Assembly (NCBI GenBank): GCA_035765855.1 | Contig: DASTWM010000533.1 | Span: forward strand, 1-20,306 | Source of the DNA: DASTWM01 sp035765855 | GTDB taxonomy: Bacteria > Chloroflexota > Chloroflexia > Chloroflexales > Roseiflexaceae | Length of the DNA stretch: 20,306 nt | Reading direction: 5' to 3' | Notes under the pieces: model-generated | Told to the model about the DNA's origin: nothing | Databases searched by the model: none | What the model saw: only the letters and a program-made list of their open reading frames with translations | In this document: in pieces, positions 1-7,010 of the stretch | Layout of the letters: the number at the start of each line of letters is the position of its first letter | How positions within the stretch are numbered: position 1 is the first letter of the stretch | Position numbers and translations under genes: made by a program

Positions 1-789
1 GGTGTGGGCGAATCCAACGCGCTCGGCGGGCTGGCGATGATTGCCTGCGCGCGCCACGCCTGGGATGATGCGATCATGTACAGCCTTGAGGCGATGGCGC
101 GCTCGCGCGAGGTCGGCGATACATGGACGCAGGCGCGGGCGCTGATCTCGCTCGGCGAGGCGGAAATTGGCGCGGGCGATCCGGTATCCGGGCGCCGGAA
201 CCTGAACGAGGCCGTCACGCTGAGTCTGGCGGCGCGCGTGCTGCCCGTTGCCATTGATGCCTGGCTGCGATTGGCCGCGCTCGATGTGCAGGCGCGCCAG
301 TTCGATGAGACGCTGCTGCGGCTTGTGGCGCTCGCACAGCGCCATTCCGTCACCAGCTACTACGCGGCAGAGCGCGCTAGCGGGCTGTGGGCCAGCCTGG
401 CCGCCCACGTGAATGCTGGCATGCTCGCCAGCGCGGAGCACGCCGCCAGCACAATCGCGCCAGATCAGCTCGAATCGTTGTTGCGCGCTTACGTGGAACG
501 TCGCCCCGTCGCTCTATCACACGTTGAGCCACCAGCGCACGTGCTCCCACCAGCCAGCGGATTGCATGTACCCGAAACCGGCGAGATACTCAGCCCGCGC
601 GAGGTCGAGGTGCTGCGGCTGCTGATTGCAGGCGCAAGTAATCAGATCATCGCGAACACACTCGTGATCAGCATCTACACCGCCAAGCACCACGTCGCCA
701 GCATTCTCCAGAAGCTCGGCGCGGCCACGCGCACGCAGGCGGCTTTGCATGGCCGCGCCCTCGGCCTTGAGCCATTGACTACGCGCTAG
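1..789 (+). CDS. LuxR-family transcriptional regulator, 3' part (TPR-like region plus C-terminal HTH)
   Basis: The reading frame is open from the first base, so the gene starts upstream and only the last 262 codons or so are visible. Residues 1-165 are alpha-helical and alanine/leucine-rich, like the TPR-type repeats of MalT/LAL-type LuxR regulators. Residues 194-256 are a clear LuxR/GerE helix-turn-helix: 'LSPREVEVLRLLIAGASNQ' followed by the recognition helix around 'YTAKHHVASILQKLGA'. In this family the helical part senses a ligand or partner and the HTH binds DNA as a dimer. Whether an upstream AAA/NB-ARC ATPase domain is present cannot be seen. The recognition helix has A-K-H-H where T-V-K-x-H is usual, a modest deviation. 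The gene is followed by a glycosyltransferase gene on the same strand about 140 bp away, a possible target, but nothing in the sequence proves this. The LuxR HTH call is firm and the ligand is unknown. Confidence 0.88.
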   Translation, partial: GVGESNALGGLAMIACARHAWDDAIMYSLEAMARSREVGDTWTQARALISLGEAEIGAGDPVSGRRNLNEAVTLSLAARVLPVAIDAWLRLAALDVQARQFDETLLRLVALAQRHSVTSYYAAERASGLWASLAAHVNAGMLASAEHAASTIAPDQLESLLRAYVERRPVALSHVEPPAHVLPPASGLHVPETGEILSPREVEVLRLLIAGASNQIIANTLVISIYTAKHHVASILQKLGAATRTQAALHGRALGLEPLTTR

Positions 790-808
790 TTCTCCACCAA
801 ATAGCTCT

Positions 809-848
809 CTCGATAGCTCAATCGAGCCATGCCATGCCCGGCATGCTC
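809..848 (+). promoter_or_regulatory. Two overlapping, mutually exclusive hairpins between the LuxR gene and the glycosyltransferase gene
   Basis: Hairpin 1 is CTCGAT (809-814), loop AGCTCA, ATCGAG (821-826). Hairpin 2 is GAGC, bulged C, ATGCC (824-833), a 6-nt loop, then GGCATGCTC (840-848). The right arm of the first shares bases 824-826 with the left arm of the second, so they cannot form fully together. No T-run follows, so a classical intrinsic terminator is not supported. They may act as an attenuator, a Rho-independent pause, or (as DNA) an operator for the LuxR protein. The centre CATGCCCGGCATG is itself a dyad. Function is inferred; only the complementarity is seen. Confidence 0.35.
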
Positions 849-927
849 CGCTATGCTAATGTCAATCGCAACGACGCAATAGTAACGTCGGCACCGATCA
901 GCGAACACAGCATCAAAGGAGCGCCAC

Positions 928-2265
928 ATGGCCCGCATAGTCATTGGAACCTTCCCGCACGCCGGTCACACCAACCCTATGCTTCCGCTGGCACAGGGGC
1001 TTGTGGCGCGCGGCCATGAAGTCGTGTGGAACACCAGCGCCGTTCACCGCGAGCGCATCGAAGCACTTGGCGCGCGGTTGGTGCCGTTCGAGCATGCGCG
1101 CGATTTTACGGAGTACGATCCCGAGGAGTTCGCCCCCGGCAAGAAGCTGAAAGGCGTGGAGTCGCTCAAACTGGCGCTGAAGCATGTGTTTATTGACAAC
1201 GCGCCCCGGCATATGCAGGATCTGGCCGACATCACGCGCAGCTTCCAGCCCGACCTGCTGTTGATTGAACCGGCGTTTCTTGGCGGCCACTGGTTTCACG
1301 AAGTAACCGGCCTGCCGGTCGCTATCCTGAACGTCCTGCCGATGGAACTCAGCAGCCGCGACACCGCCCCAAATGGCCTTGGCCTTCCGCCGGACGCTTC
1401 GCCGCTGGGCCGCCTGCGCAACCGCGCGCTGAGCTGGGCCATCGAACATGTATTGTTCCGCGACGTGCAGCAGCATTGGAATGCGGTGCGCGTCAGCGCG
1501 GGGCTGCTGAAGACCGGCTGGTTTCAGGATACCGCGGCTAAGTGCGAGCTATACATGCAGCCGACCGTGCCGAGCTTCGAATACCCGCGCAGCGATCTGA
1601 TACCGCACGCGCATTTTATTGGCGCGATGCCAGCCAGCGCACCACGCGCCTGGATGCCGCCCGCCTGGTGGAACGAACTCGATGGATCGCGCCCGGTTGT
1701 GCATGTGACGCAAGGCACCGTCGCCAATGGCACACCCAGCCTGATCGTTCCCACGCTCGCCGGGCTTGCGGACGAAGATGTGCTGGTAGTTGTCACCACC
1801 GGCGGTCGCCCAATCGAGGACATGCAGCTCGGGCCGCTGCCCGCGAATGCGCGTGTCAGCACCTTTCTCTCATACCCCGAACTGCTGCCGCGCACAACGG
1901 TCATGGTTACGAATGGCGGCTACGGTGGCACGCAGCAGGCGCTCTCCTACGGCATCCCGCTGGTGGTTGCCGGAACCACCGAGGACAAGCCCGAGGTCGC
2001 CGCGCGCGTCGCATGGTCGGGTGTGGGCATCAACCTGAAGACCGACGCGCCGACGCCTGTACAGGTGCGTGACGCAGTGCGCGTCCTGATTCATGATCGG
2101 CGCTACCGCGAGCGTGCCGCTGCGCTCCAGGCCGAGTACGCCCGCTACGATGCGGTGGCGAATGGCGTCGCGCTGGTCGAGCGGCTGCTGGCGACCGGCA
2201 AGCCAGTGCTGCGATCTGAAACTGTGTCAATGCCGGCGAGCCTCATGCCCGCCGCGCTGCGTTAA
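928..2265 (+). CDS. GT1-family glycosyltransferase (MGT/UGT-like, GT-B fold)
   Basis: A 445-residue protein of usual length for UDP-glycosyltransferase-like enzymes such as MGT, YjiC and the antibiotic glycosyltransferases, which move a sugar from a nucleotide donor to a small hydrophobic acceptor. The N-terminal Rossmann domain begins 'IGTFPHAGHTNPMLPLAQGL', the usual acceptor-side start with G-H-x-N-P. The C-terminal donor domain carries the family signature 'TNGGYGGTQQALSYGIPLVV' (from about residue 328) followed by E-D-K-P-E-V-A. The signature normally reads H-G-G; here the histidine is asparagine (N329), and D-Q is replaced by D-K. These changes may shift donor choice. The ATG is supported by AAAGGAG at 915-921, six bases upstream. 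It heads a same-strand cluster with a small membrane peptide, two flavin-fold proteins and a cytochrome c. The acceptor cannot be predicted. Confidence 0.9.
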   Translation: MARIVIGTFPHAGHTNPMLPLAQGLVARGHEVVWNTSAVHRERIEALGARLVPFEHARDFTEYDPEEFAPGKKLKGVESLKLALKHVFIDNAPRHMQDLADITRSFQPDLLLIEPAFLGGHWFHEVTGLPVAILNVLPMELSSRDTAPNGLGLPPDASPLGRLRNRALSWAIEHVLFRDVQQHWNAVRVSAGLLKTGWFQDTAAKCELYMQPTVPSFEYPRSDLIPHAHFIGAMPASAPRAWMPPAWWNELDGSRPVVHVTQGTVANGTPSLIVPTLAGLADEDVLVVVTTGGRPIEDMQLGPLPANARVSTFLSYPELLPRTTVMVTNGGYGGTQQALSYGIPLVVAGTTEDKPEVAARVAWSGVGINLKTDAPTPVQVRDAVRVLIHDRRYRERAAALQAEYARYDAVANGVALVERLLATGKPVLRSETVSMPASLMPAALR

Positions 2266-2300
2266 TACAACCATTGAATATATGTTTAAGGAGCACGACC

Positions 2301-2417
2301 ATGAGCACCACAGTGAAAACCGTTATTATCGGCGTCCTCAGTATGGGTATCTTCGCGTTAGGCTTTCGCATGGGCTTCACATCTGAGCAGGAAGCCGCTC
2401 GCACGCAGTTGCACTAA
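2301..2417 (+). CDS. Small 38-residue single-helix membrane protein
   Basis: A short gene that length cut-offs would miss. It starts ATG at 2301 after a strong ribosome binding site, AAGGAG at 2288-2293 (seven-base spacing), and ends TAA at 2415-2417. The product begins M-S-T-T-V-K and then has one hydrophobic stretch, 'VIIGVLSMGIFALGFRMGF' (residues 8-26), followed by the polar tail T-S-E-Q-E-A-A-R-T-Q-L-H. This fits a single-pass membrane peptide with one positive residue before the helix. It lies 35 bp after the glycosyltransferase and 61 bp before the first split-barrel gene, so it is probably co-transcribed with both. I do not recognise a family. The excellent Shine-Dalgarno and the helix support real translation; the function is unknown. 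Confidence 0.65.
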   Translation: MSTTVKTVIIGVLSMGIFALGFRMGFTSEQEAARTQLH

Positions 2418-2428
2418 TTATCTTCGAC

Positions 2429-2463
2429 GCGCGGCCTGTTGGGTACGAAGTGGCAGGCCGCGC
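2429..2463 (+). promoter_or_regulatory. Perfect 10-bp GC-rich hairpin just upstream of the split-barrel gene
   Basis: GCGCGGCCTG (2429-2438) and CAGGCCGCGC (2454-2463) are exactly complementary and flank a 15-nt loop. The structure sits between the stop of the 38-residue ORF and the ribosome binding site CAGGAG (2468-2473) of the next gene. No T-tract follows, so it is not a standard terminator. Likely roles are an mRNA processing or stability element, or translation control, because the stem ends five bases before the Shine-Dalgarno. It could also be a protein-binding dyad. The hairpin is certain as sequence; its role is inference. Confidence 0.55.
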
Positions 2464-2478
2464 AATCCAGGAGCCATT

Positions 2479-3006
2479 ATGCTTGATCAACTTCCCTCAC
2501 ATGTCCTTGAAGCGCTGTTCGCCTACCGCACCTGCGAGTTCTCGACATTAGCGAAGGACGGCACGCCAATCGCCATGCCAACCTGTCCGGTGATCTTGCC
2601 TGAGTCCAACCAAATCCTGATTACCACATCAATTGGCCTTCCGAACAAAGCCTTCAACGTTCGCCGCGATGGGCGCGTGTCGTTGCTGTTCTCCGATCCG
2701 ACCGCCAGCGGCTTGCACAACCCGCCAGCCATACTTATTCAGGGCGATGCACATTGCCCGGATCGGGTTGAAACATGGACGCCGGAGCTGGAGCAACTCT
2801 GGAAAATGCTGGCCGTGCGCCAATCGCCCGCCAACATGTACGTTTCCAACGCATTCACCAGATCCATGTTCGACTGGTATTACATGCGCCTGTTGATCTG
2901 GGTGACGCCGCGCCGTATACGCTGGTGGAAGCACGGCGATTTCACGACTGTGGCCGAAGAATTAGGCGAGGTTGCCGCGGAGTTGGAGGAAAGCTATGTG
3001 GGATAA
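2479..3006 (+). CDS. Pyridoxamine-5'-phosphate-oxidase-like split-barrel protein (flavin/F420-binding fold), first of a pair
   Basis: A 175-residue protein. Residues 15-95 resemble the PNPOx-like/FDOR split beta-barrel: 'FSTLAKDGTPIAMPTCPVIL', 'NQILITTSIG', 'NVRRDGRVSLLFSDPTAS', then 'AILIQGDAHC'. The pattern of strand, D-G-x-P, P-x-x-N-K/A, R-x-D-x-R-V-S-L-L-F and L-x-x-G-x-A is typical of the family. Such proteins bind FMN, F420 or haem and reduce or sequester small molecules; which applies here is unknown. The C-terminal half is helical with an aromatic stretch 'FDWYYMRLLIWVTPRRIRWW', common where these proteins touch the membrane or cofactor. ATG 2479 has CAGGAG at 2468-2473. The gene overlaps the next one by 11 bp, which points to translational coupling and a heteromer. 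Confidence 0.8.
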   Translation: MLDQLPSHVLEALFAYRTCEFSTLAKDGTPIAMPTCPVILPESNQILITTSIGLPNKAFNVRRDGRVSLLFSDPTASGLHNPPAILIQGDAHCPDRVETWTPELEQLWKMLAVRQSPANMYVSNAFTRSMFDWYYMRLLIWVTPRRIRWWKHGDFTTVAEELGEVAAELEESYVG

Positions 3007-3424
3007 ATTACTTCAGCAGGCGAGCAGATTCAATAATGCTGTGCTTAACGCGCGCGACATCACTGGCTACCCGGTGAGCATACGCACGCCGATCACCGCT
3101 GACCATGAGCAGCATGTGTTACACCTGCGCGTCCCTGACGAAGCCGAGGTGGTGTCCGGCCCCGCGTCGTTGCTGTTCCATGATCACGATCAGAATATCT
3201 GGAACCAGCATGTGCTGCTGGTGCGCGGCGAGGTGCTGGAAACCGCGCAGGGCTGGGACTTCCGCCCGCTGCGGCTGGTGCCAGGCATGGGCATGGAAGG
3301 CCCGCTGAGCATGTTCCGCTTGATTCGCGACGCGCGCAGGACGACCAACACTTACCTTGCGAAGCGCGATCTGGCTCGCCCGCACGTTCCATGGGAGCGA
3401 TTGCGCGCGGCGAAGCATTCATAA
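2996..3424 (+). CDS. Second PNPOx-like split-barrel-type protein, overlapping the first
   Basis: A 142-residue protein with ATG at 2996, preceded by GGAGGA (2985-2990) at good spacing. A start at 2972 is also open but has no site. It overlaps the upstream gene by 11 bp. Its core, 'DITGYPVSIRTPITADHE', 'VLHLRVPDEA', 'VVSGPASLLFHDHDQN', 'HVLLVRGEVLE', follows the same order of elements as the first protein: D/T-G-x-P, strand, a P-A-S-L-L-F-x-D strand, then V-L-L-x-R-G-E. It therefore looks like a second, diverged split barrel rather than an unrelated gene. Single proteins with two such barrels are known, so the pair may be a split version of one, or a heterodimer. The tail 'RTTNTYLAKRDLARPHVPW' is unassigned. 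The family call rests on my own motif alignment and is moderate. Confidence 0.6.
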   Translation: MWDKLLQQASRFNNAVLNARDITGYPVSIRTPITADHEQHVLHLRVPDEAEVVSGPASLLFHDHDQNIWNQHVLLVRGEVLETAQGWDFRPLRLVPGMGMEGPLSMFRLIRDARRTTNTYLAKRDLARPHVPWERLRAAKHS

Positions 3425-3459
3425 CAAGCTGTGATTTTCAACAAATATTGAGGCAACTC

Positions 3460-4377
3460 ATGATAATGCGTATTTTTCGATGGATTGGGATTGGCATGGG
3501 CAGCCTCATCGGGCTGATTGTGGTGGCGCTGCTCGGCATATTCGCCGTAAGCGAGTGGCAGATGCGCCAGCAGTACGCTATTCCCGACGAGGATGTGACG
3601 CTTGTTATTCCGAGCGACGCGGCGAGCATCGAGCGCGGGCGGCATCTTGTCGCGGATGTGCTGGCATGCGTAGACTGCCACGGCTCCAATCTGGCGGGCA
3701 AGGTGTTTATTGACGACCCGCTGCTGGGCCGCGCGAGCGCCGCGAACCTGACGCGCGGGCGCGGCGGCCTGGGCGGGCAGATGAGCGATGCCGATTTCGT
3801 GCGCGCGATTCGCCACGGCGTCAAGCCCGACGGTACATCCATGTTCGTGATGCCGGTGGACGATTACGTGAACCTGAGCCGCGCTGATCTTGCGGCGGTG
3901 GTGGCGTATGTTAAAATCGTTCCGCCGGTAGATAACGAGTTGCCGCCGAACGAATTTCGGCCCGTGGGACGCGTGCTGCATGTGCTGGGCCAGATCAATG
4001 TGCTTTCGGCGCGAAAAGTGGATCATGCCGCGCCGTTTCCCGATGCGGTGCCGCCCGGCCCAACGGTCGCTTACGGGCAGTATCTGGCGCGGTCGGCGGG
4101 CTGTACCGGCTGCCATGGCGCTAATTTATCCGGCGGGCCAATTGCGGGCGCGCCACCAGACTGGCCTGATCCGCCGAACCTGACGCCGGCGGGTGAATTG
4201 GCGGGCTGGAGCGATGCCGATATTATCCGCGCTGTGCAGGATGGACAAACGCCGACCGGACGCACGCTCAGCACTGTGATGCCGTGGAAGAATTACCACA
4301 ACATGATCGAGGAGGAGATCGCCGCGATCGTTCAATACGTGCGCTCGGTGCCGCCCGCGCCCTACGGCCAGCGCTAA
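3460..4377 (+). CDS. Membrane-anchored dihaem c-type cytochrome
   Basis: A 305-residue protein. Residues 4-30 form an uncleaved N-terminal membrane anchor ('IGMGSLIGLIVVALLGIFAV'), leaving the rest outside the cytoplasmic membrane. Two haem c attachment motifs are visible: C70-V-D-C-H74 and C215-T-G-C-H219, each opening a class I cytochrome c domain. Each has a downstream methionine suited as sixth ligand: 'SMFVMPVDDY' in the first and 'STVMPWKNY' in the second. Both domains end with the usual helix, 'LAAVVAYVKIVPPV' and 'IAAIVQYVRSVPPAP'. The proteins most like this pass electrons between membrane dehydrogenases and terminal acceptors. I chose ATG 3460 over the upstream open start at 3391 because the latter would extend into the preceding gene; GAGG at 3450-3453 serves 3460. 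The next in-frame ATG (3466) is an alternative. It ends the plus-strand cluster, so the split-barrel pair may exchange electrons with it (inference). Confidence 0.9.
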   Translation: MIMRIFRWIGIGMGSLIGLIVVALLGIFAVSEWQMRQQYAIPDEDVTLVIPSDAASIERGRHLVADVLACVDCHGSNLAGKVFIDDPLLGRASAANLTRGRGGLGGQMSDADFVRAIRHGVKPDGTSMFVMPVDDYVNLSRADLAAVVAYVKIVPPVDNELPPNEFRPVGRVLHVLGQINVLSARKVDHAAPFPDAVPPGPTVAYGQYLARSAGCTGCHGANLSGGPIAGAPPDWPDPPNLTPAGELAGWSDADIIRAVQDGQTPTGRTLSTVMPWKNYHNMIEEEIAAIVQYVRSVPPAPYGQR

Positions 4378-4400
4378 ACAGCTTGCTTTCAGAGCGTTTA

Positions 4401-4426
4401 TGGTAGCCACAGAGAACGCAGAGAGT
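4401..4426. repeat. Partial copy of a 'cacagagaacgcagag' intergenic repeat between convergent genes
   Basis: The 51 bp between the stops of the cytochrome c gene (plus) and the HAD gene (minus) contain GCCACAGAGAACGCAGAGAG. This uses the same short words (CACAGAGAAC, CGCAGAG) as the complete inverted repeat at 14277-14339. Only one arm is visible here, so it may be a decayed or half copy. A weak stem, GCGTT (4394-4398) with AACGC (4415-4419), is possible. No confident terminator is seen. Confidence 0.4.
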
Positions 4427-4428
4427 AA

Positions 4429-5061
4429 CTAGCGATTTGAAGTAATGATGTTCAGTTCGGCTAGTTTGGCAATGACCGCTTCGAGGCCGACGGTGCGGTG
4501 CGCGGACATGCCAACCGCGCGCGCCTGCTCGACATTCAGCCGGTTGTCGTCGAAATACAGAATGCGCTCCGCCGGAATGCCAAGCGCGGCGACGACATGC
4601 TCAAACACCTCGCGGTCGGGCTTGATCAGGCCGATCTCATGCGAAAGAAAGTGCCGGTCGAACAGATCGGCCAGCTTCATCTCGTCACGGATACGACTCC
4701 AATGAATACTGTTGTTGTTCGATAAACTGACGAGTTGGTAGTGTGGCCGGAGAGCGCGCAGCAATTCATGCGCGCCGGGGAACACGCCGTGCGCCCAGGT
4801 GACGAACTCCTCCAAAAAGGCATCCGGCGCAACCGGCAGCGCAAACTCAGCGCACACCGCCGACGCAAACTCCTCGGCGGTACACTTCCCGGTCTCGAAC
4901 GAGCGCACGCTTTCGGAAAGCAGCCAGCGATTCCACATGTCACCATCGGCATCAGATTGCAGCCATTCCAGCATGCGCGGCACGCCGGTCAGTTGCACCA
5001 GCACGCCGCCGATGTCAAAGGCGATTACGTCGAAGGGTTGGTTGTTCATGGTTTCGTACAT
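4429..5061 (-). CDS. HAD-superfamily hydrolase (YihX-like phosphatase)
   Basis: A 210-residue protein with all four HAD motifs: motif I 'AFDIGGVLV' (nucleophile D16), motif II 'VSLSNNN' (S114), motif III lysine in 'GLIKPD' (K147), and motif IV 'YFDDN' (D171/D172). A helical cap of about 85 residues lies between motifs I and II. The acid two residues after the nucleophile, usually Asp, is Gly here, as I recall also for the YihX subfamily (F-D-L-G-N-V), so sugar-phosphate phosphatase activity is the best guess; haloacid-dehalogenase-like activity is less likely. ATG 5061 and ATG 5049 are both possible starts and neither has a clear Shine-Dalgarno. A plausible sigma-A promoter lies at 5083-5111, only about 15 nt from the first ATG, so the mRNA may be nearly leaderless. 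The substrate is not predictable. Confidence 0.85.
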   Translation of the reverse strand: MYETMNNQPFDVIAFDIGGVLVQLTGVPRMLEWLQSDADGDMWNRWLLSESVRSFETGKCTAEEFASAVCAEFALPVAPDAFLEEFVTWAHGVFPGAHELLRALRPHYQLVSLSNNNSIHWSRIRDEMKLADLFDRHFLSHEIGLIKPDREVFEHVVAALGIPAERILYFDDNRLNVEQARAVGMSAHRTVGLEAVIAKLAELNIITSNR

Positions 5062-5082
5062 TGATAAAAGACGATGCGCTTT

Positions 5083-5111
5083 ATTGTAGAGGAAAGTAAG
5101 GGGCGGTGCAA
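5083..5111 (-). promoter_or_regulatory. Candidate sigma-A promoter of the HAD hydrolase gene
   Basis: On the minus strand, TTGCAC (5111-5106), a 17-bp spacer and TACAAT (5088-5083) precede the gene. The -10 matches consensus at five of six positions and the -35 at three. Transcription would start near 5076, leaving a leader of about 15 nt. The region is more AT-rich than its surroundings. Confidence 0.45.
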
Positions 5112-5192
5112 ATAAAACGTGCGGTGTAACGGCGTGCAGATCAGCCGCAGCCCTGCAGAAAACGATGTGATGGATTCGGCATCAGCATTCTC

Positions 5193-5906
5193 CTATCCCT
5201 GCGCGGGCTTGTTGCCTGCCTGCACTCGCGCGTAGTAATCGCAGTGTTCGCGCAGCACGCACTTCGAGCAGCGCGGCGTACCCCAGATGCAGATTTTCTG
5301 GCCGTGGCGCAGCATGTTGTGGTGAAAGTTCCACAGCACGGTGGCGTCGTGCGGCAGCAGGCGCGGCAGCAGTTCATGGGCTTGTTCGGCGGTGGCGCGC
5401 GGGCCGATCAGCCCCACCCGCTGGCTGACGCGGTGAACGTGCGTGTCAACTGGCAGCACCGGCTTGTGGAAGCAGAACAGCAGCACCAGCGTGGCCGTTT
5501 TCGGGCCGACGCCCGGCAAGGCGCGCAGCCATGCCAGCGCCTCATCTACCGGCAAATCAGCCAGAAAGGTGATGTCAGCCATGCCGCGCTCATCAATGAT
5601 GTGCTGGAGCACGGCCTTGATGCGCGGTGCTTTCTGGTCGGCGTAATTCGATGGCGCGATGGCTTCGGTGATATCCTCGACCGGCGCGGCGGCAATTGCC
5701 TCCCAGCTACCGTATTTCGCCCACAGTTGCTGGAAGGCTTTTTCTTCATTCGCGCCGTTGGTGCGCTGCGAGAGGATGGTGGAAATAAGCTCGTGGAGCG
5801 GCTCGCGGCGGGCGTACCACTCGCGGATGCCGTATGCTTCGCCCAGCAGTTGGTAAACAATCTGCGCCCGCTCCACAAGCGGCTCTATTTCGTGTTGCAT
5901 TGCCAT
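5193..5906 (-). CDS. nth: Endonuclease III (bifunctional DNA glycosylase/AP lyase, 4Fe-4S)
   Basis: A 237-residue base-excision-repair enzyme that removes oxidised pyrimidines and cuts the abasic strand. The helix-hairpin-helix 'LPGVGPKTA' (residues 130-138) contains catalytic K136. The catalytic aspartate is D154 in 'LPVDTHVHRV', 18 residues later, the same spacing as K120/D138 of the E. coli enzyme. The C-terminal iron-sulphur cluster loop has four cysteines at 206, 213, 216 and 222 (C-x6-C-x2-C-x5-C). The N-terminal helix has 'ISTILSQRTN', where family members have L-S-A/Q-Q-T/R-T-D/N. ATG 5906 follows AAAGGGAGG on the minus strand with six-base spacing. An ATG two codons later is less well placed. 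It lies 49 bp after the AIM24-like gene on the same strand, so it may be co-transcribed. Confidence 0.93.
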   Translation of the reverse strand: MAMQHEIEPLVERAQIVYQLLGEAYGIREWYARREPLHELISTILSQRTNGANEEKAFQQLWAKYGSWEAIAAAPVEDITEAIAPSNYADQKAPRIKAVLQHIIDERGMADITFLADLPVDEALAWLRALPGVGPKTATLVLLFCFHKPVLPVDTHVHRVSQRVGLIGPRATAEQAHELLPRLLPHDATVLWNFHHNMLRHGQKICIWGTPRCSKCVLREHCDYYARVQAGNKPAQG

Positions 5907-5955
5907 GCGCTGCCTCCCTTTCTACGGAAGTGCGTGGCAATTTACGTGCCGTAGA

Positions 5956-6900
5956 TTACTGCCCGAACAGATCGCCGATGTTGATGCCGCTACCTCCGCC
6001 GGAGTTGCCGGGGCGCGGCATGTATTCGGCAATCGAACGCGCGAGGTTCACCGTTGGCATGGTCTGGAGCCACACCCGTCCCGGCCCGCGCAGCGTCGCC
6101 AGGAACAGCCCTTCGCCGCCGAACAGCATGTTGCGGAAGCCGCGAATCATCTCGACATCAAAAGACACCGTCGGCTCAAACATGGCGACGTGGCCGGTAT
6201 CGACCTTGAGCACCTGCCCTTCGCCGAGCGTGTACTCCATGATCTCGCCATCCAGACTGACAAATGCCACGCCCGGTCCGGTCAGCTTCTGCATCACAAA
6301 GCCTTCGCCGCCGAAGAAGCCTGAGCCGAGCCGCCGCCGGAACTGAATATCAAGGCCCACCGTCTTTTCGGCGCACAGAAAGGCTTCCTTCTGGGCAATG
6401 ATTTGCTGATTGGGGCCGAGATTCAGCGGAATGATTTTGCCAGGGAAATCCGCCGCGAAGGCCACAATCCCTTTACCGCCCTGACTGGTATATTCGACCA
6501 GAAAGAGCGATTCGCCGCTGACAGCGCGCCGCAGGATGCCGCCCAGTCCGCCGCCACGCCCGCTGGTGTTCATGACAATGTTGCCACTCATCCAGGCCAT
6601 GCCGCCGCTTTCAGAATACACCGTTTCGCCGGGATCAAGCTCAAGCACCGCAGCCTGCATGGTCGTGCCGATAATCTGGTATTCCATGCCGGTTGTGCCG
6701 CTGCCGCGCATCGCCACAGACGGCTCCGGCAAATCAATGCGCTCGCCAAATTGATTGGTATACGCTTTAGGGTCACTCATCGCAGATGCTCCTGTCGGTG
6801 TTTCCGACGCTGAAGGAGGCGGCCCGGCCACCGGCGTTCCACACTGGGTGCAAAAACGCGTCGATGGCGCGAGTGCCGCTCCGCAATTCGCACAGTTCAC
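5956..6900 (-). CDS. AIM24 / TIGR00266-family protein with N-terminal zinc ribbon
   Basis: A 314-residue protein. It begins with a short zinc ribbon (C3-x2-C6 and C17-x2-C20, 'CTQCGTPVAG'), then a low-complexity linker, then the AIM24/TIGR00266 beta-helix from about residue 70 onward: 'MEYQIIGTTMQAAVLELDPG', 'ESGGMAWMSGNIVMNT', 'GGEGFVMQKLTGPG', 'GEGLFLATLRGPGRVWLQTM'. The C-terminus is glycine-rich and ends G-D-L-F-G-Q. The molecular role of the family is not established; mitochondrial AIM24 affects inner-membrane organisation. The start codon is GTG (6900), with AAGGAG six bases upstream on the minus strand. It is downstream of rho, separated from it by a strong hairpin repeat (7011-7061). 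The zinc ribbon fused to AIM24 is an accessory feature seen in some bacteria. Confidence 0.88.
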   Translation of the reverse strand: MNCANCGAALAPSTRFCTQCGTPVAGPPPSASETPTGASAMSDPKAYTNQFGERIDLPEPSVAMRGSGTTGMEYQIIGTTMQAAVLELDPGETVYSESGGMAWMSGNIVMNTSGRGGGLGGILRRAVSGESLFLVEYTSQGGKGIVAFAADFPGKIIPLNLGPNQQIIAQKEAFLCAEKTVGLDIQFRRRLGSGFFGGEGFVMQKLTGPGVAFVSLDGEIMEYTLGEGQVLKVDTGHVAMFEPTVSFDVEMIRGFRNMLFGGEGLFLATLRGPGRVWLQTMPTVNLARSIAEYMPRPGNSGGGSGINIGDLFGQ

Positions 6901-7010
6901 GCTTCGCTCCTTGTACCTTACATGGTCTGTTTACCTGACGAATGGCCGTTACAAAAGGTTGCAGCCTGCTAACGGATGCGGCATAAAAGCAGGAGCATGC
7001 AGGAATCAAA

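Noticed and set aside
5244..5954. 236-codon plus-strand ORF opposite endonuclease III
   Set aside because: Antisense shadow; endonuclease III on the minus strand has all catalytic and cluster residues.
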